A stretch of DNA of 35,786 nt from an uncultured Clostridiaceae bacterium (GTDB taxonomy: Bacteria > Bacillota > Clostridia > TANB77 > CAG-465). A program made the position numbers and the translations under genes. Shown here in pieces: positions 24,338-32,461 of the stretch; position 1 is the stretch's first letter; every line of letters begins with the position of its first letter. Below the pieces are notes generated by a model. The model was not told the DNA's origin. It searched no databases and saw only the letters and a list, made by a program, of their open reading frames with translations. The DNA lies in contig CANCXL010000018.1 of NCBI GenBank assembly GCA_947381905.1, positions 1-35,786 on the forward strand, given 5' to 3'.

Positions 24338-26194
24338 ATGAGAAAAATATTAACTAGAAGTATGGTAGTTATTAGTGTATTACTTCTAGCAATTAGTATG
24401 AAAAACGTATATGGAGCGACAAAAATGATTACAAGTGGTTCATATACTTATAGAGAACTTGCAAATGGTACAATTGAATTAATGGGATACACTGGAAGAA
24501 GTGAAAATGTAACAGTACCAGCTATAATCGACGGAAAACAAGTGAAAAAAATATTAAATGATACTTTTTATAATTTACCAACATTAAAGACTGTAAAAAT
24601 ATCTGAAGGAATTGAGAGTATAGATATGTATGCATTTTCAAAATGCGCAAATTTAACAAATGTTATATTCCCAAGTTCTACAAAATATATATCAAGATAT
24701 TTTTATAAAGGATGTCCAAAAATCAAATATACTATACCTTCTCATCTAACAAAGATGGAAGAAGGATCATATATAGAAGTTGCAACAGTAACTTTAAATG
24801 GTACAAGAGAATATGATCTTGCAGCACAAGTATTACCTTTAGTAAATGAAGAAAGAGCAAAAAGAGGACTTGCTCCTCTTGAATATAGTGTTGAACTTAC
24901 AGAAGTTGCAATGAAAAGAGCTGCTGAAACATCAATTTATTGGAGTCATATAAGACCATGTGGGATGGATTGTTTTACAATTTCATCTATTTTTGACGGT
25001 GAAAATATTGGTGCAAAAACAGCATCTCCAAAAAGAATAATGTCAAGTTGGATGAATTCAGCTCTTCATAGAGCAGCAATATTAAATGGCTCATATAAAT
25101 CAATCGGTATAGGATGCTATAAAATAAATGGCGTAGCTTATTGGGTACAATCATTTTCTACAGATAAAAGCTCAAATTCAAAGCAAGTAACAGGTTCAAA
25201 AGAGCATGAAGATAAAGTAAATATTAAAACAAGTGATGATAGAATTGTTTTAAATATATATGGCTTAGCTGAGAAAATTAATCTAAATATTGGAGAGACA
25301 ACACAAGCTACTAAAGTTTCACTTACAAATACAACTCAACCTGATTTAAAAACACAAATCGCTTTATCTGATGTAGAATGGAGTTCTTCTAATGAAAAAG
25401 TATTTACTGTAGATAAAAATGGTAAGATTACTGCTGTAGGTGGAGGTAGTGCAACACTAACAGCAAAACTTGGCGATACAAAGCATACTGCAACAATAAC
25501 AGTAAATAGTGCTTTACAATCAATATCTCTACCAAAAAGTGTTGTATGTTATAAAGGAAAAGAAAAGACTTTAAATATAACATATGTTCCTTCATCTACT
25601 ACAGACGATAAAACTGCAACTTGGACTGTTAAAGATAGTAATATTGCAACTATAGATGAAAACGGTGTTATTACAGGAAAATCTGTTGGAACAACAATAG
25701 TTACCGCAAAAGTTGGAGACAAGACTGCGACATGTATAGTAACTATAGAAGATTTCGTAGAAGAAGACTTATACTTTTCAAGAGACGTTGAAACTATTGT
25801 ATTAGATAGTAAGACTAAGAAACTAGATATAATATTTAAACCTGGTACAGATACAAAAGATCAAACTATTTCATGGCATACATCAGACTCAAATATAGCA
25901 ACAGTAGATAATAATGGATTAGTTAAAGTGCTTTCTACAGGAACAGTAACTATTACAGCAACTACTACAAATGGAAATGAAGCTAAAATTGAAATAAATG
26001 TAATAGACTACTTACTAGGAGATTTAAATTTTGATGGAGTAGTAAACTCTGTTGATGCTGCTATGGCATTAGATTTATACAATGGTGGAACAATTTCAAA
26101 ACAACAAGTATTAATAGGAGATGTTAATAGAGATGGTGTAATAAACTCAAGTGATGCTGCTATGATACTTGATATGTATAATAATGCAAAATAA
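24338..26194 (+). CDS. Secreted multidomain protein: BspA-type LRR, CAP/SCP, Big2-like Ig repeats, dockerin (618 aa)
   Basis: Signal peptide (RSMVVISVLLLAISM..., cleavage near VYGA). Residues ~30-145 are BspA/LRR_5 repeats (VKISEGIESIDMYAFSKCANLTNVIFPSS). Residues ~160-275 are a CAP/SCP domain (LVNEERAKRGLAPLEYS, AMKRAAE, HIRPCGMDC, GENIGA, WMNSALHRAAIL, GIGCYKI, YWVQSF); the His/Glu cluster typical of CAP proteins is present. About 303-556 holds three Big2/Ig-like domains (WSSSNEKVFTVDKNGKITAVGGGSATLTA and similar). A dockerin (~558-618) ends the protein. It is probably part of a surface or extracellular complex. RBS AAGGAGGA, own promoter. Close paralog of 26392. Confidence 0.9.
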   Translation: MRKILTRSMVVISVLLLAISMKNVYGATKMITSGSYTYRELANGTIELMGYTGRSENVTVPAIIDGKQVKKILNDTFYNLPTLKTVKISEGIESIDMYAFSKCANLTNVIFPSSTKYISRYFYKGCPKIKYTIPSHLTKMEEGSYIEVATVTLNGTREYDLAAQVLPLVNEERAKRGLAPLEYSVELTEVAMKRAAETSIYWSHIRPCGMDCFTISSIFDGENIGAKTASPKRIMSSWMNSALHRAAILNGSYKSIGIGCYKINGVAYWVQSFSTDKSSNSKQVTGSKEHEDKVNIKTSDDRIVLNIYGLAEKINLNIGETTQATKVSLTNTTQPDLKTQIALSDVEWSSSNEKVFTVDKNGKITAVGGGSATLTAKLGDTKHTATITVNSALQSISLPKSVVCYKGKEKTLNITYVPSSTTDDKTATWTVKDSNIATIDENGVITGKSVGTTIVTAKVGDKTATCIVTIEDFVEEDLYFSRDVETIVLDSKTKKLDIIFKPGTDTKDQTISWHTSDSNIATVDNNGLVKVLSTGTVTITATTTNGNEAKIEINVIDYLLGDLNFDGVVNSVDAAMALDLYNGGTISKQQVLIGDVNRDGVINSSDAAMILDMYNNAK

Positions 26195-26311
26195 TGTACA
26201 AATATAAATTATTGTAAAGAAAATGTAATATGCATATACTTCTAAATATTAGATAAAGTATTATACATATTAAACTATATAAAATTTAACATAATACAAT
26301 AAAACTAAAGA

Positions 26312-26343
26312 TAAAGAGGGAAGTTTTGCCTCTTTATTTTTTT
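26312..26343 (+). terminator. Terminator (AAAGAGGC-type) after 24338
   Basis: TAAAGAGG / CCTCTTTA stem, then seven Ts. Confidence 0.85.
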
Positions 26344-26391
26344 GTTTGTTTAATATATAATTGACTCGTTGACAATTAACGGAGATAAATT

Positions 26392-27789
26392 ATGATAAAA
26401 ATACAAAAGATAAATATTATATTAATTACATTATTTATATTAATACTTATTCCAAGCGTAAAAGCTGCTACAAGCGGTGATTATACATACAAATTAGCAA
26501 GTGATGGAACTGCAATTATTACTAAATACACAGGAACAGAAAAGAATGTTATTGTTCCAAGTAAAATAGACGGATATGATGTCATTACAATAAGAACACA
26601 TACATTTTTAGACAACTCTAAAATAGAAAAAGTTACTTTTTCAGAAGGGATTAAAAAAATAGAGGCATATTCTTTTGCAAATTGTAAAAATATTACAAAG
26701 GTTATATTTCCATATAGTACAACATATATAAGTGACTATTTTTACAAACAATGTCCTAAAATTAGTTTTAATATTCCAGACACTTTAACAAAAGTTCCAT
26801 CTGGAGAATATATAAAATTAGATCATTTAACAATTAATGGTAAATTTGATTATGATAGAGCAAACGAAATTGTAAAAGCAACAAATGAACATAGGAAAAG
26901 CAAAGGTCTTAATGAATTAACAATAGATAACGAACTTATGGAAGCTGCAATGAAAAGAGCATCAGAACTTTCTGTATACTATAATCATATTAGACCAAAT
27001 GGATTGGATTGCTTAAGTGTATTAGAACATAAAGTTATAAAGGAAAATATATATGCAAGTACAATGCTTGAAAATGGAGCTGGTATTGTTAAATCTTGGA
27101 TAAATAGTGGTATGCATAATCAAGCAATGCTTGCAAAAGAAAATGTATCTATAGGTGTTGGTTGCTTTAATATAAATGGTAGAACTTATGCTGTACAATT
27201 ATTTTCAGATAAAAAGTCAGATAATGCTTCTAGTAAAAAAGGTATTATAGAAGATACAACTACCATAGATGTATCTCCTAGTATGGAATGTATATCTTTA
27301 AACATTGTAGGTCTTTTAGAAAACATTAGCTTAAAAGTGGGAGAAACAATAGAACCTAAAGAGGCAAAGGTATACAACACTAAATTTTATAATAGTGTAG
27401 TATATATAAAAAAATCAGATATAACTTGGAGATCATCTAACGAAAATGTATTTATAGTAGATAACAATGGTAAAATAACTGCAAAAGGTGCTGGAGAGGC
27501 TGTTCTTACAGCAGAGCTTGGAAACGATAAAAAAGAATATAATGTATCTGTTGCAGATAAGTTAGATAATACGTCAGGAAGTTCTCAAGATCCAAATGAT
27601 GAATATAAATTAGGAGACGTAAATAGAGATGGCGTTATTAATTCTGTAGATGCTGCAATGGTTTTAGATATATATAATAATGGCACAAATGTAGAAGAAT
27701 ATTTAAATATTGCAGATATGAATGAAGATGGTGTTATAAATTCAGTTGATGCAGCTTTAATACTAGATATGTATAATAGCGGTAAATAA
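26392..27789 (+). CDS. Secreted LRR + CAP + Big2-like + dockerin protein (465 aa)
   Basis: Shorter paralog of the preceding gene with the same domain order. Signal peptide (IILITLFILILIPSVKA), BspA-type LRR (~25-140), CAP/SCP domain (~150-265: TNEHRKSKGLNELTID, AMKRASE, HIRPNGLDC, KENIYA, WINSGMHNQAML, GVGCFNING, YAVQLF), one Big2-like domain (~285-390: WRSSNENVFIVDNNGKITAKGAGEAVLTA) and a dockerin (~404-465: loops DVNRDGVINSVD, DMNEDGVINSVD). Two Big2 repeats present in the neighbour are missing, so the pair arose by duplication followed by domain loss or gain. RBS ACGGAG, less perfect than in neighbours; no clear promoter is visible before it. Confidence 0.9.
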   Translation: MIKIQKINIILITLFILILIPSVKAATSGDYTYKLASDGTAIITKYTGTEKNVIVPSKIDGYDVITIRTHTFLDNSKIEKVTFSEGIKKIEAYSFANCKNITKVIFPYSTTYISDYFYKQCPKISFNIPDTLTKVPSGEYIKLDHLTINGKFDYDRANEIVKATNEHRKSKGLNELTIDNELMEAAMKRASELSVYYNHIRPNGLDCLSVLEHKVIKENIYASTMLENGAGIVKSWINSGMHNQAMLAKENVSIGVGCFNINGRTYAVQLFSDKKSDNASSKKGIIEDTTTIDVSPSMECISLNIVGLLENISLKVGETIEPKEAKVYNTKFYNSVVYIKKSDITWRSSNENVFIVDNNGKITAKGAGEAVLTAELGNDKKEYNVSVADKLDNTSGSSQDPNDEYKLGDVNRDGVINSVDAAMVLDIYNNGTNVEEYLNIADMNEDGVINSVDAALILDMYNSGK

Positions 27790-27842
27790 ACAAATGTTTG
27801 CTACAAGTGAAAAGATATATATAATAAAAATAATATAATATA

Positions 27843-27872
27843 TAAAGAGGCAAAATATGCCTCTTTATTTTT
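27843..27872 (+). terminator. Terminator (AAAGAGGC-type) after 26392
   Basis: TAAAGAGGCA / TGCCTCTTTA stem with a 5-nt loop, then five Ts. Confidence 0.9.
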
Positions 27873-27923
27873 AAGCTTAATAATGCAAAATACATTATTA
27901 TATAGCATAAAATGCATCTATCA

Positions 27924-27952
27924 TTGACATAATATCTAAACGGTGGTATAAT
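27924..27952 (+). promoter_or_regulatory. Promoter of the DHH gene
   Basis: Perfect TTGACA (27924-27929), 17-bp spacer, perfect TATAAT (27947-27952). Confidence 0.85.
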
Positions 27953-28005
27953 TTTATCGTTAAATTATTTCTTATTCAATTTTTTTAATAAAGGAGGATT
28001 TTTTA

Positions 28006-29023
28006 ATGGCTGTAATTATGACCGTTATAGTAACTATTATTATTGGCACTTTAGCTTTAGTATTAAGAGTTATTCCAAAAAATTATAGTGCAAATAGCAA
28101 TCAAAAGGTATTAGTCTTTTCTCACAAAAGTGATATTGATCGGTATGGGATGTGTGATTTTATTAAAGCTTGCATACAAAAATCTTACTTATGTATTATG
28201 TCAAAGCAATGAAATAAACAATTTTTTTAAACAATATTACCAAAATGGTATGTTTAATGCTTATGATAGAATACTTGTAACAGATTTACAACTAAATAAA
28301 GAGACATTAGATATGATTAATAGAGACTCAATGCTAAAAAGAAAATTTATCTTATTTGATCATAATGAATCTGTAACACATTTTAACTCATATGACTTTG
28401 TAAATATCATAATAAAAGATAAAAATGGAGATTGTTGTTCTACTAGCTTATTATATGACCATTTATTATCATTAAACTTAATAAATCGCACTAATGCCTT
28501 AGATGTATTTTGTGAAGCTACAAGAATTTCAGATACTGGAGCATGGCAACTTCAAAAAGGGAATCAGATTCCTAGAGATTTAGCACTTTTATTTGATGCT
28601 ATTGGTACTGAGCGTTATATTAAAACAATTTATGATAAACTAAAAGAAGAAAATTACTTTATGTTTAATTATGATGAAGAAAAAATAATTAAATTAAAAA
28701 AAGAAACAACAGACGAAAAAGTATCATCTTTTATTAAAAATATTCATTTTAAATATATAGATGGATATAAAGCTGGAATAATATTTATTTCTTATGAGTA
28801 TAGAAATGAAATAGCGCAATACTTAAGAGTTACTAATATGTATAAAATAGATTTAGTAATTCTTGTTGCAGTAGATAAAAACTCTATCTCTATTAGAAAT
28901 ATCAACCCTAGAGTTAATGTAAGACCTATAGCAGAAAAAATGGGCGGAAAAGGGCATTTTGGAGCAGCTGGATGCAATATTGATATAAATAACTTTACTA
29001 AAGTGTTAAAAGTTTTATTATAA
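28006..29023 (+). CDS. DHH/DHHA1 family phosphoesterase, ~338 aa, read through a +1 frameshift at CGG
   Basis: ATG 28006 has a strong RBS (AAAGGAGGA) and promoter. The zero frame encodes a membrane anchor (VIMTVIVTIIIGTLALVLRV) and VLVFSHKSDID, then meets CGG (28141-28143) and soon stops (stop codon ends at 28212). Omitting C 28141 (GAT-C-GGT) gives VFSHKSDIDGMGC, the DHH motif I (S-H-x-D-x-D-G), and continues for 293 residues. These carry LVTDLQL (motif II), LFDHNES (motif III, DHN in place of DHH), and the C-terminal DHHA1 motif GGKGHFGAAG. The family hydrolyses small nucleotide or oligonucleotide phosphodiesters (NrnA/GdpP-like). The shift is inside the metal-binding motif, so no active enzyme forms without it. 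Asn for His in motif III is a further oddity. Confidence 0.82.
28141..28144 (+). promoter_or_regulatory. Candidate +1 ribosomal frameshift site, CGGT
   Basis: Zero-frame context ATT GAT CGG TAT; skipping C gives ATT GAT GGT ATG (I-D-G-M), restoring the conserved Gly of the DxDG motif. The four bases must give one residue. Confidence 0.7.
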
Positions 29024-29025
29024 GA

Positions 29026-29052
29026 TTGAAGAGTAATAACTCTTCTTTTTTT
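29026..29052 (+). terminator. Terminator after the DHH gene
   Basis: GAAGAGT / ACTCTTC stem with an AATA loop, then seven Ts. Confidence 0.9.
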
Positions 29053-29180
29053 ATCAAAAAAGCGAGAAAATAATATGTAAACCTTTTATTTATACTTTTT
29101 TTATGATATACTATTGTTGTACAAAGTTATTTGTATAATGTAATAATATGATTATATTATTAGAAGGAGGGTTGATATGT

Positions 29181-29774
29181 ATGAAAAAAATTAGGTTTGT
29201 GAATGGGAGGAGTGTGGCTTATATTCATCAAGATGATGTAACTACGTTAAGTAGAATACGGGATTTTGTAAATCCAGCTGTATTTAGCGAGGAATCAATT
29301 CTCATGGGAGAATGTGATACCCAAGGGTATTACAAAATCGAAGGTCAAGAGGCCGTAAACTATATACAATGTGTATCGTTTATACCTGACTTTGATAAGA
29401 TTTCCAAGATGGATTCCAGATCTTTAGCATCCCTAGCAGACAATGCTGTCCAAGAACGTAAGAGATTGCTTGAAACACTTAGAGCACTTTGTGATGAGAA
29501 GAAACCTCTTACACCATCCGATAAAGCATTTCTTAGAGCACTTAGTTGTGTTGATCAATCAATAATTGCTAATATTGAATATAGCGTTATCGATTCGATT
29601 ACTCCAACATGCTTTAGGATGATGGAATTGGCGCTTGATGAGCAGTCTCGTCTTTATACATCTACTATTGTAAGGATGGCAGATTTAAAAGAAGACGATA
29701 TGACAACAGGCAAAGAGGAAAAACCTCACATTTTAAGGAAAATCTTTGGCGGCAAAACTACAACAAGAAGATAA
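29181..29774 (+). CDS. Hypothetical protein, 197 aa, atypical composition
   Basis: Not recognised. ATG 29181 lies 10 nt after AAGGAGG (29164-29170). The protein is soluble and mostly helical, with a helical middle (LASLADNAVQERKRLLETLRALCDEKK) and a basic Gly/Thr/Arg tail. Its base use stands out: it is visibly more GC-rich than the neighbours, uses TCC, CTC, ACG and GGG codons that are rare around it, and contains CGG in frame (29259-29261, Arg). This points to recent acquisition from an organism with ordinary CGG use, perhaps a phage or plasmid. If CGG caused +1 shifting here, the frame would end three codons later at TAA 29269-29271. Flanked by its own terminator. Confidence 0.7.
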   Translation: MKKIRFVNGRSVAYIHQDDVTTLSRIRDFVNPAVFSEESILMGECDTQGYYKIEGQEAVNYIQCVSFIPDFDKISKMDSRSLASLADNAVQERKRLLETLRALCDEKKPLTPSDKAFLRALSCVDQSIIANIEYSVIDSITPTCFRMMELALDEQSRLYTSTIVRMADLKEDDMTTGKEEKPHILRKIFGGKTTTRR

Positions 29775-29797
29775 TTTTTTCAGGACATAGAACTTTA

Positions 29798-29830
29798 ATG
29801 AGGGAGATCAAGTCTCCCTCATATAATTTT
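29798..29830 (+). terminator. Terminator after the 29181 gene
   Basis: Perfect 10-bp stem ATGAGGGAGA / TCTCCCTCAT with a 5-nt loop and ATAATTTT tail. Confidence 0.85.
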
Positions 29831-29937
29831 GTACTTTAATACTACATTTTTTGATTTATTTTTATTATTTTTCTTTATATTTATATTAAAATATTTATAT
29901 TAAAGAGGCAAAAGAATAAAAATAGATAAACAACATA

Positions 29938-30900
29938 TTATATATTATTTAATGGATTTTTCTCTAATGCTTCTTTTACTTGTTCACTATCTACATGTGT
30001 ATATATTTCTGTTGTTGATATACTCTCATGTCCAAGGATTTGTTGTAAAGAGCGTATATCAACGCCACCATACTTATGCATAAGAGTAGCTGCTGTATGT
30101 CTTAATTTATGAGGTGAATATTTTTTAGGATCAAGTCCTGCCATAGTGATATATTTCTTAACCATCATTTCTACAGTTCTTTTACCAATTCTTGTTCCTC
30201 TTTCGGATATAAATAATGCATCATGATCTTTAACATCTTTTGGCCTTACAGCAATATATTCTTTTAATGCCTTTTGGCACGCATCATTTAGGTATACAGA
30301 GCGTTCTTTATCTCCTTTACCTATAACTTGTAGGGTATTATCTTTAATATCCTTAAAATTGATTGCTACAAGCTCTGACAGACGAAGACCGCAATTTAAA
30401 AATAATGTAATAATACATGTATCTCTTTTTTCATTTTTTCCTTCGATAGAGTGGAGGAGAGCAAGGCTCTCGTCTAAAGATAAATATTTAGGTAATCTTT
30501 TTCCAAGTTTTGGTGTTTCAAGTTCAACTGCAGGATTTTTTTCTAAAACTTTTTGCTTAAAAGTCATAAAATTAAAAAAAGATTTAATCGCAGCAATTTT
30601 TCTAGCACGTGTTGTTGGTTTATCTAAACGAACGTTCGATAAATAATTTAAATATTCATATAAATCTGTTAATTCAATTTTTTTTACAAATTTAATATCT
30701 AAATCTGTAATATCTGTATTTTCAATTAATTCATTATCTATTTGATTTAATTTGATTTTATCAATTTTGTATAATTTTAAAAACCTAAATGCATCTCGTA
30801 AATCATAATGATATTCTCGAATTGTACTTTGAGATCTATTTTTGATATTTTGCATATATAATAAGAATTCTCTTATAAAATTTGGTATTTCATCATACAT
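29938..30900 (-). CDS. Tyrosine recombinase, XerC/XerD type
   Basis: 320 aa. The N-terminal SAM-like core-binding domain (residues ~8-115; FLLYMQNIKNRSQSTIREYHYDLRDAFRFL) is followed by the catalytic domain with all active residues: Arg in NCGLRLSELVA, Lys in VIGKGDKERSV, H-x-x-R in HKLRHTAATLMH, His in LGHESISTTEIYTHV, and the Tyr nucleophile in IYTHV. Length and motifs suit XerC/D or the related invertases that flip promoters. RBS GGAGG (30908-30912 on +) precedes ATG 30900. A 17-bp inverted-repeat pair begins 26 nt upstream of its start (30927-30943 / 31150-31166), so it may act on this local DNA rather than, or as well as, on a dif site. Confidence 0.93.
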   Translation of the reverse strand: MYDEIPNFIREFLLYMQNIKNRSQSTIREYHYDLRDAFRFLKLYKIDKIKLNQIDNELIENTDITDLDIKFVKKIELTDLYEYLNYLSNVRLDKPTTRARKIAAIKSFFNFMTFKQKVLEKNPAVELETPKLGKRLPKYLSLDESLALLHSIEGKNEKRDTCIITLFLNCGLRLSELVAINFKDIKDNTLQVIGKGDKERSVYLNDACQKALKEYIAVRPKDVKDHDALFISERGTRIGKRTVEMMVKKYITMAGLDPKKYSPHKLRHTAATLMHKYGGVDIRSLQQILGHESISTTEIYTHVDSEQVKEALEKNPLNNI

Positions 30901-30926
30901 ATAAAAACCTCCAAAAAAACGACATC

Positions 30927-31166
30927 CATATTTCGATTTTAAGACGTTTTTTTAATCAAGGTAATATAGTTAGTTGTCAGTAAAATTTACAAAACGCTTT
31001 AAAATTAAAATATAGTCAAAAATTTTGCGCAATCATATAAGATTTGGCATAAAGCGACAAAACATTAAAGTCAAAAGTTCAAAAAGCCAAAATAACAAAG
31101 TATGTTAAATATTTGGTAATGAAACTATATGGCAAAAAAATAAAAGTGCCTTAAAATCGAAATATG
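30927..31166. repeat. 17-bp perfect inverted repeats enclosing 206 bp upstream of the recombinase gene (possible invertible element)
   Basis: CATATTTCGATTTTAAG (30927-30943) and its exact complement (31150-31166). A tyrosine recombinase gene starts 26 nt to the left. IRs of this length and spacing next to such a gene are the hallmark of phase-variable invertible promoters. On the minus strand a TTGTAA-18-TATATT-like promoter lies inside, pointing toward the recombinase. Alternatively the repeats are recombinase or regulator binding sites. Confidence 0.5.
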
Positions 31167-31300
31167 AGGCTCAATATTTGAGTCATATAGCAATATATAG
31201 AGCTTATATGATTGTTATAGTAAATATATCATAATAGACAACTTTAGTCAATAAATCCTCCTCCTATTTTCACAAAATTATTATTTTGCGCAATCGTATA
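31022..31300. repeat. Repeated CAATC(A/G)TATA motifs upstream of the recombinase
   Basis: ATTTTGCGCAATCATATA (31022-31039) recurs with one change at 31283-31300. CTTATATGATTG (31203-31214) is the exact inverse of 31030-31041. The three copies look like binding sites of one protein, possibly the adjacent recombinase. Confidence 0.45.
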
Positions 31301-31527
31301 TACTTTTAAAAAGATACATTTGCCTCTCTCTTCTTTAATGAATTCTTAACTCAAAAGTTAAAAATTAATTTATTTTATAATTAGTATGAATAAAACTATT
31401 ATATATGCTCTCTATTAAAATCAAAGATTGCTACTTTTTAAGATTTAAAAAAACTTATCATTTTGTATTTATGATTATTCTCTATATTAAAAAAAATACT
31501 AATTTGATCAAAAATTAATTGTTTTTA

Positions 31528-31557
31528 TTGACAAACTGTATTATGTAATGTTATAAT
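31528..31557 (+). promoter_or_regulatory. Orphan consensus promoter
   Basis: Perfect TTGACA (31528-31533), 18-bp spacer, perfect TATAAT (31552-31557), pointing rightwards with no ORF behind it. Confidence 0.6.
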
Positions 31558-31564
31558 TCTTTTG

Positions 31565-31917
31565 CAATTAATTTTTTGTCAGAAAGACTATTAATATATT
31601 CTTTTGTTTTATTATTTAACTAAAATAAAAAAAATTCTAGATAATAATTGTATATGCCATGCTTAATTCTTAATATAATGTTTTTCTTACCTATGCCATT
31701 GATTTTAGGTATCACTCCTTTCTATTAATATAGATTTAAATATATATAAAAATAAAATTAATAGGAATTAAGTCTACATTATTATATATTTATATAGATT
31801 CTTTCTGGTAATAATAATTAATTACCTTTATTGGTAAAAGTTATCCTTCTTTTATTGATAAATGTTTTTCCGGCAAAAAGGATGAAAAGAGCAGATTTAT
31901 ATCTACTCTTTTATTTT
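31565..31917 (+). ncRNA. Possible ~350-nt non-coding transcript
   Basis: It would run from the orphan consensus promoter to a terminator-like hairpin (31888-31917, AAAAGAGCAGAT / ATCTACTCTTTT). Internal hairpins include ACCTA...TAGGT near 31690-31715 and GGTAAT...ATTACC near 31807-31828. No family recognised. Chance co-occurrence in AT-rich DNA is possible. Confidence 0.3.
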
Positions 31918-31951
31918 GCTTATATTTGGATTTTAAGCTATTTTTGACGTA

Positions 31952-32356
31952 TTATCTATTAACTTTACCTAAATCACTATAAGATTTGTTTAAAAGCTCT
32001 TTAGCAATATCATAAGTTAGTACATCTACTGCCTCTTTATATTCAAACCATCCAATATTTGAAATTTCAGCATCTTGCTTTACTAAACTATTTGATTTAT
32101 TTTTAGCAAGGAAAAATACTACGGTCTTATCTACATTTTCTTTAGGACTATAGTGTATTTCGTATCTATATTCCTTTATTAATTCAATATCTAAGTTAGT
32201 CTCTTCTTTTACTTCTCTTAATGCTGTTTGGTATTCATCTTCTCCCTCTTCCATATGTCCTTTAGGAAAATCCCAATGACCAGCATTATGTTTTACTATT
32301 AAAACTTCATTATTATCATTATATATAATAGCACCACAGCTTTTTTCTTTTTCCAT
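31952..32356 (-). CDS. Nudix hydrolase (bis(5'-nucleosyl)-tetraphosphatase-like)
   Basis: 134 aa. The Nudix box is complete: GHMEEGEDEYQTALREVKEET (residues ~33-53; G-x5-E-x7-R-E-x-x-E-E). Preceded by SCGAIIYNDNNEVLIVKHNAGHWDFPKGHMEEGE, typical of the Ap4A pyrophosphatase/MutT group, whose members cleave Ap4A or oxidised nucleotides. Substrate is inferred from family resemblance only. RBS AGGAGGAAAT precedes ATG 32356. Its promoter has a palindrome between -35 and -10. Confidence 0.92.
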   Translation of the reverse strand: MEKEKSCGAIIYNDNNEVLIVKHNAGHWDFPKGHMEEGEDEYQTALREVKEETNLDIELIKEYRYEIHYSPKENVDKTVVFFLAKNKSNSLVKQDAEISNIGWFEYKEAVDVLTYDIAKELLNKSYSDLGKVNR

Positions 32357-32390
32357 AATTATTTCCTCCTAAATTATAATTTCCTAATAT

Positions 32391-32419
32391 ATATTACCAC
32401 ATAAACATATGTTTGTAAA
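32391..32419 (-). promoter_or_regulatory. Promoter of the Nudix gene with internal palindrome
   Basis: Minus strand TTTACA (32419-32414), 17-bp spacer, TAATAT (32396-32391). A perfect 12-bp palindrome AAACATATGTTT (32403-32414) sits mainly in the spacer. It is reminiscent of, but weaker than, a LexA box. Confidence 0.5.
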
Positions 32420-32420
32420 G

Positions 32421-32457
32421 TACAAAAATATAAAGAGACAAATTATTTGCCTCTTTA
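32421..32457 (-). terminator. Terminator (AAAGAGGC-type) of the 34102 dockerin gene
   Basis: On the minus strand AAAGAGGCAAAT / TTTGTCTCTTT-like arms followed by a T-rich tail. Confidence 0.75.
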
Positions 32458-32461
32458 CTAT

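Larger units (their letters stand above)
31301..31951. other. Gene-free AT-rich stretch
   Basis: Apart from the orphan promoter and terminator listed separately I find no convincing ORF. A minus-strand AAAGGAG (near 31720) leads only to a GTG frame of about 30 codons with bad spacing. The region may be a non-coding RNA locus or gene remnants. Confidence 0.4.

Noticed and set aside
28006..28212. A separate 68-aa membrane protein in the zero frame
   Set aside because: Its sequence up to residue 45 continues seamlessly into the DHH protein in the +1 frame; the last 23 residues look like out-of-frame reading and match nothing.
30359..30646. 95-aa plus-strand ORF inside the recombinase gene
   Set aside because: Antisense to the conserved catalytic domain; no RBS or family signal.
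31680..31740. Small minus-strand gene starting near 31720
   Set aside because: The ATG has no correctly spaced RBS and its frame stops after two codons; the GTG alternative overlaps the Shine-Dalgarno sequence itself.
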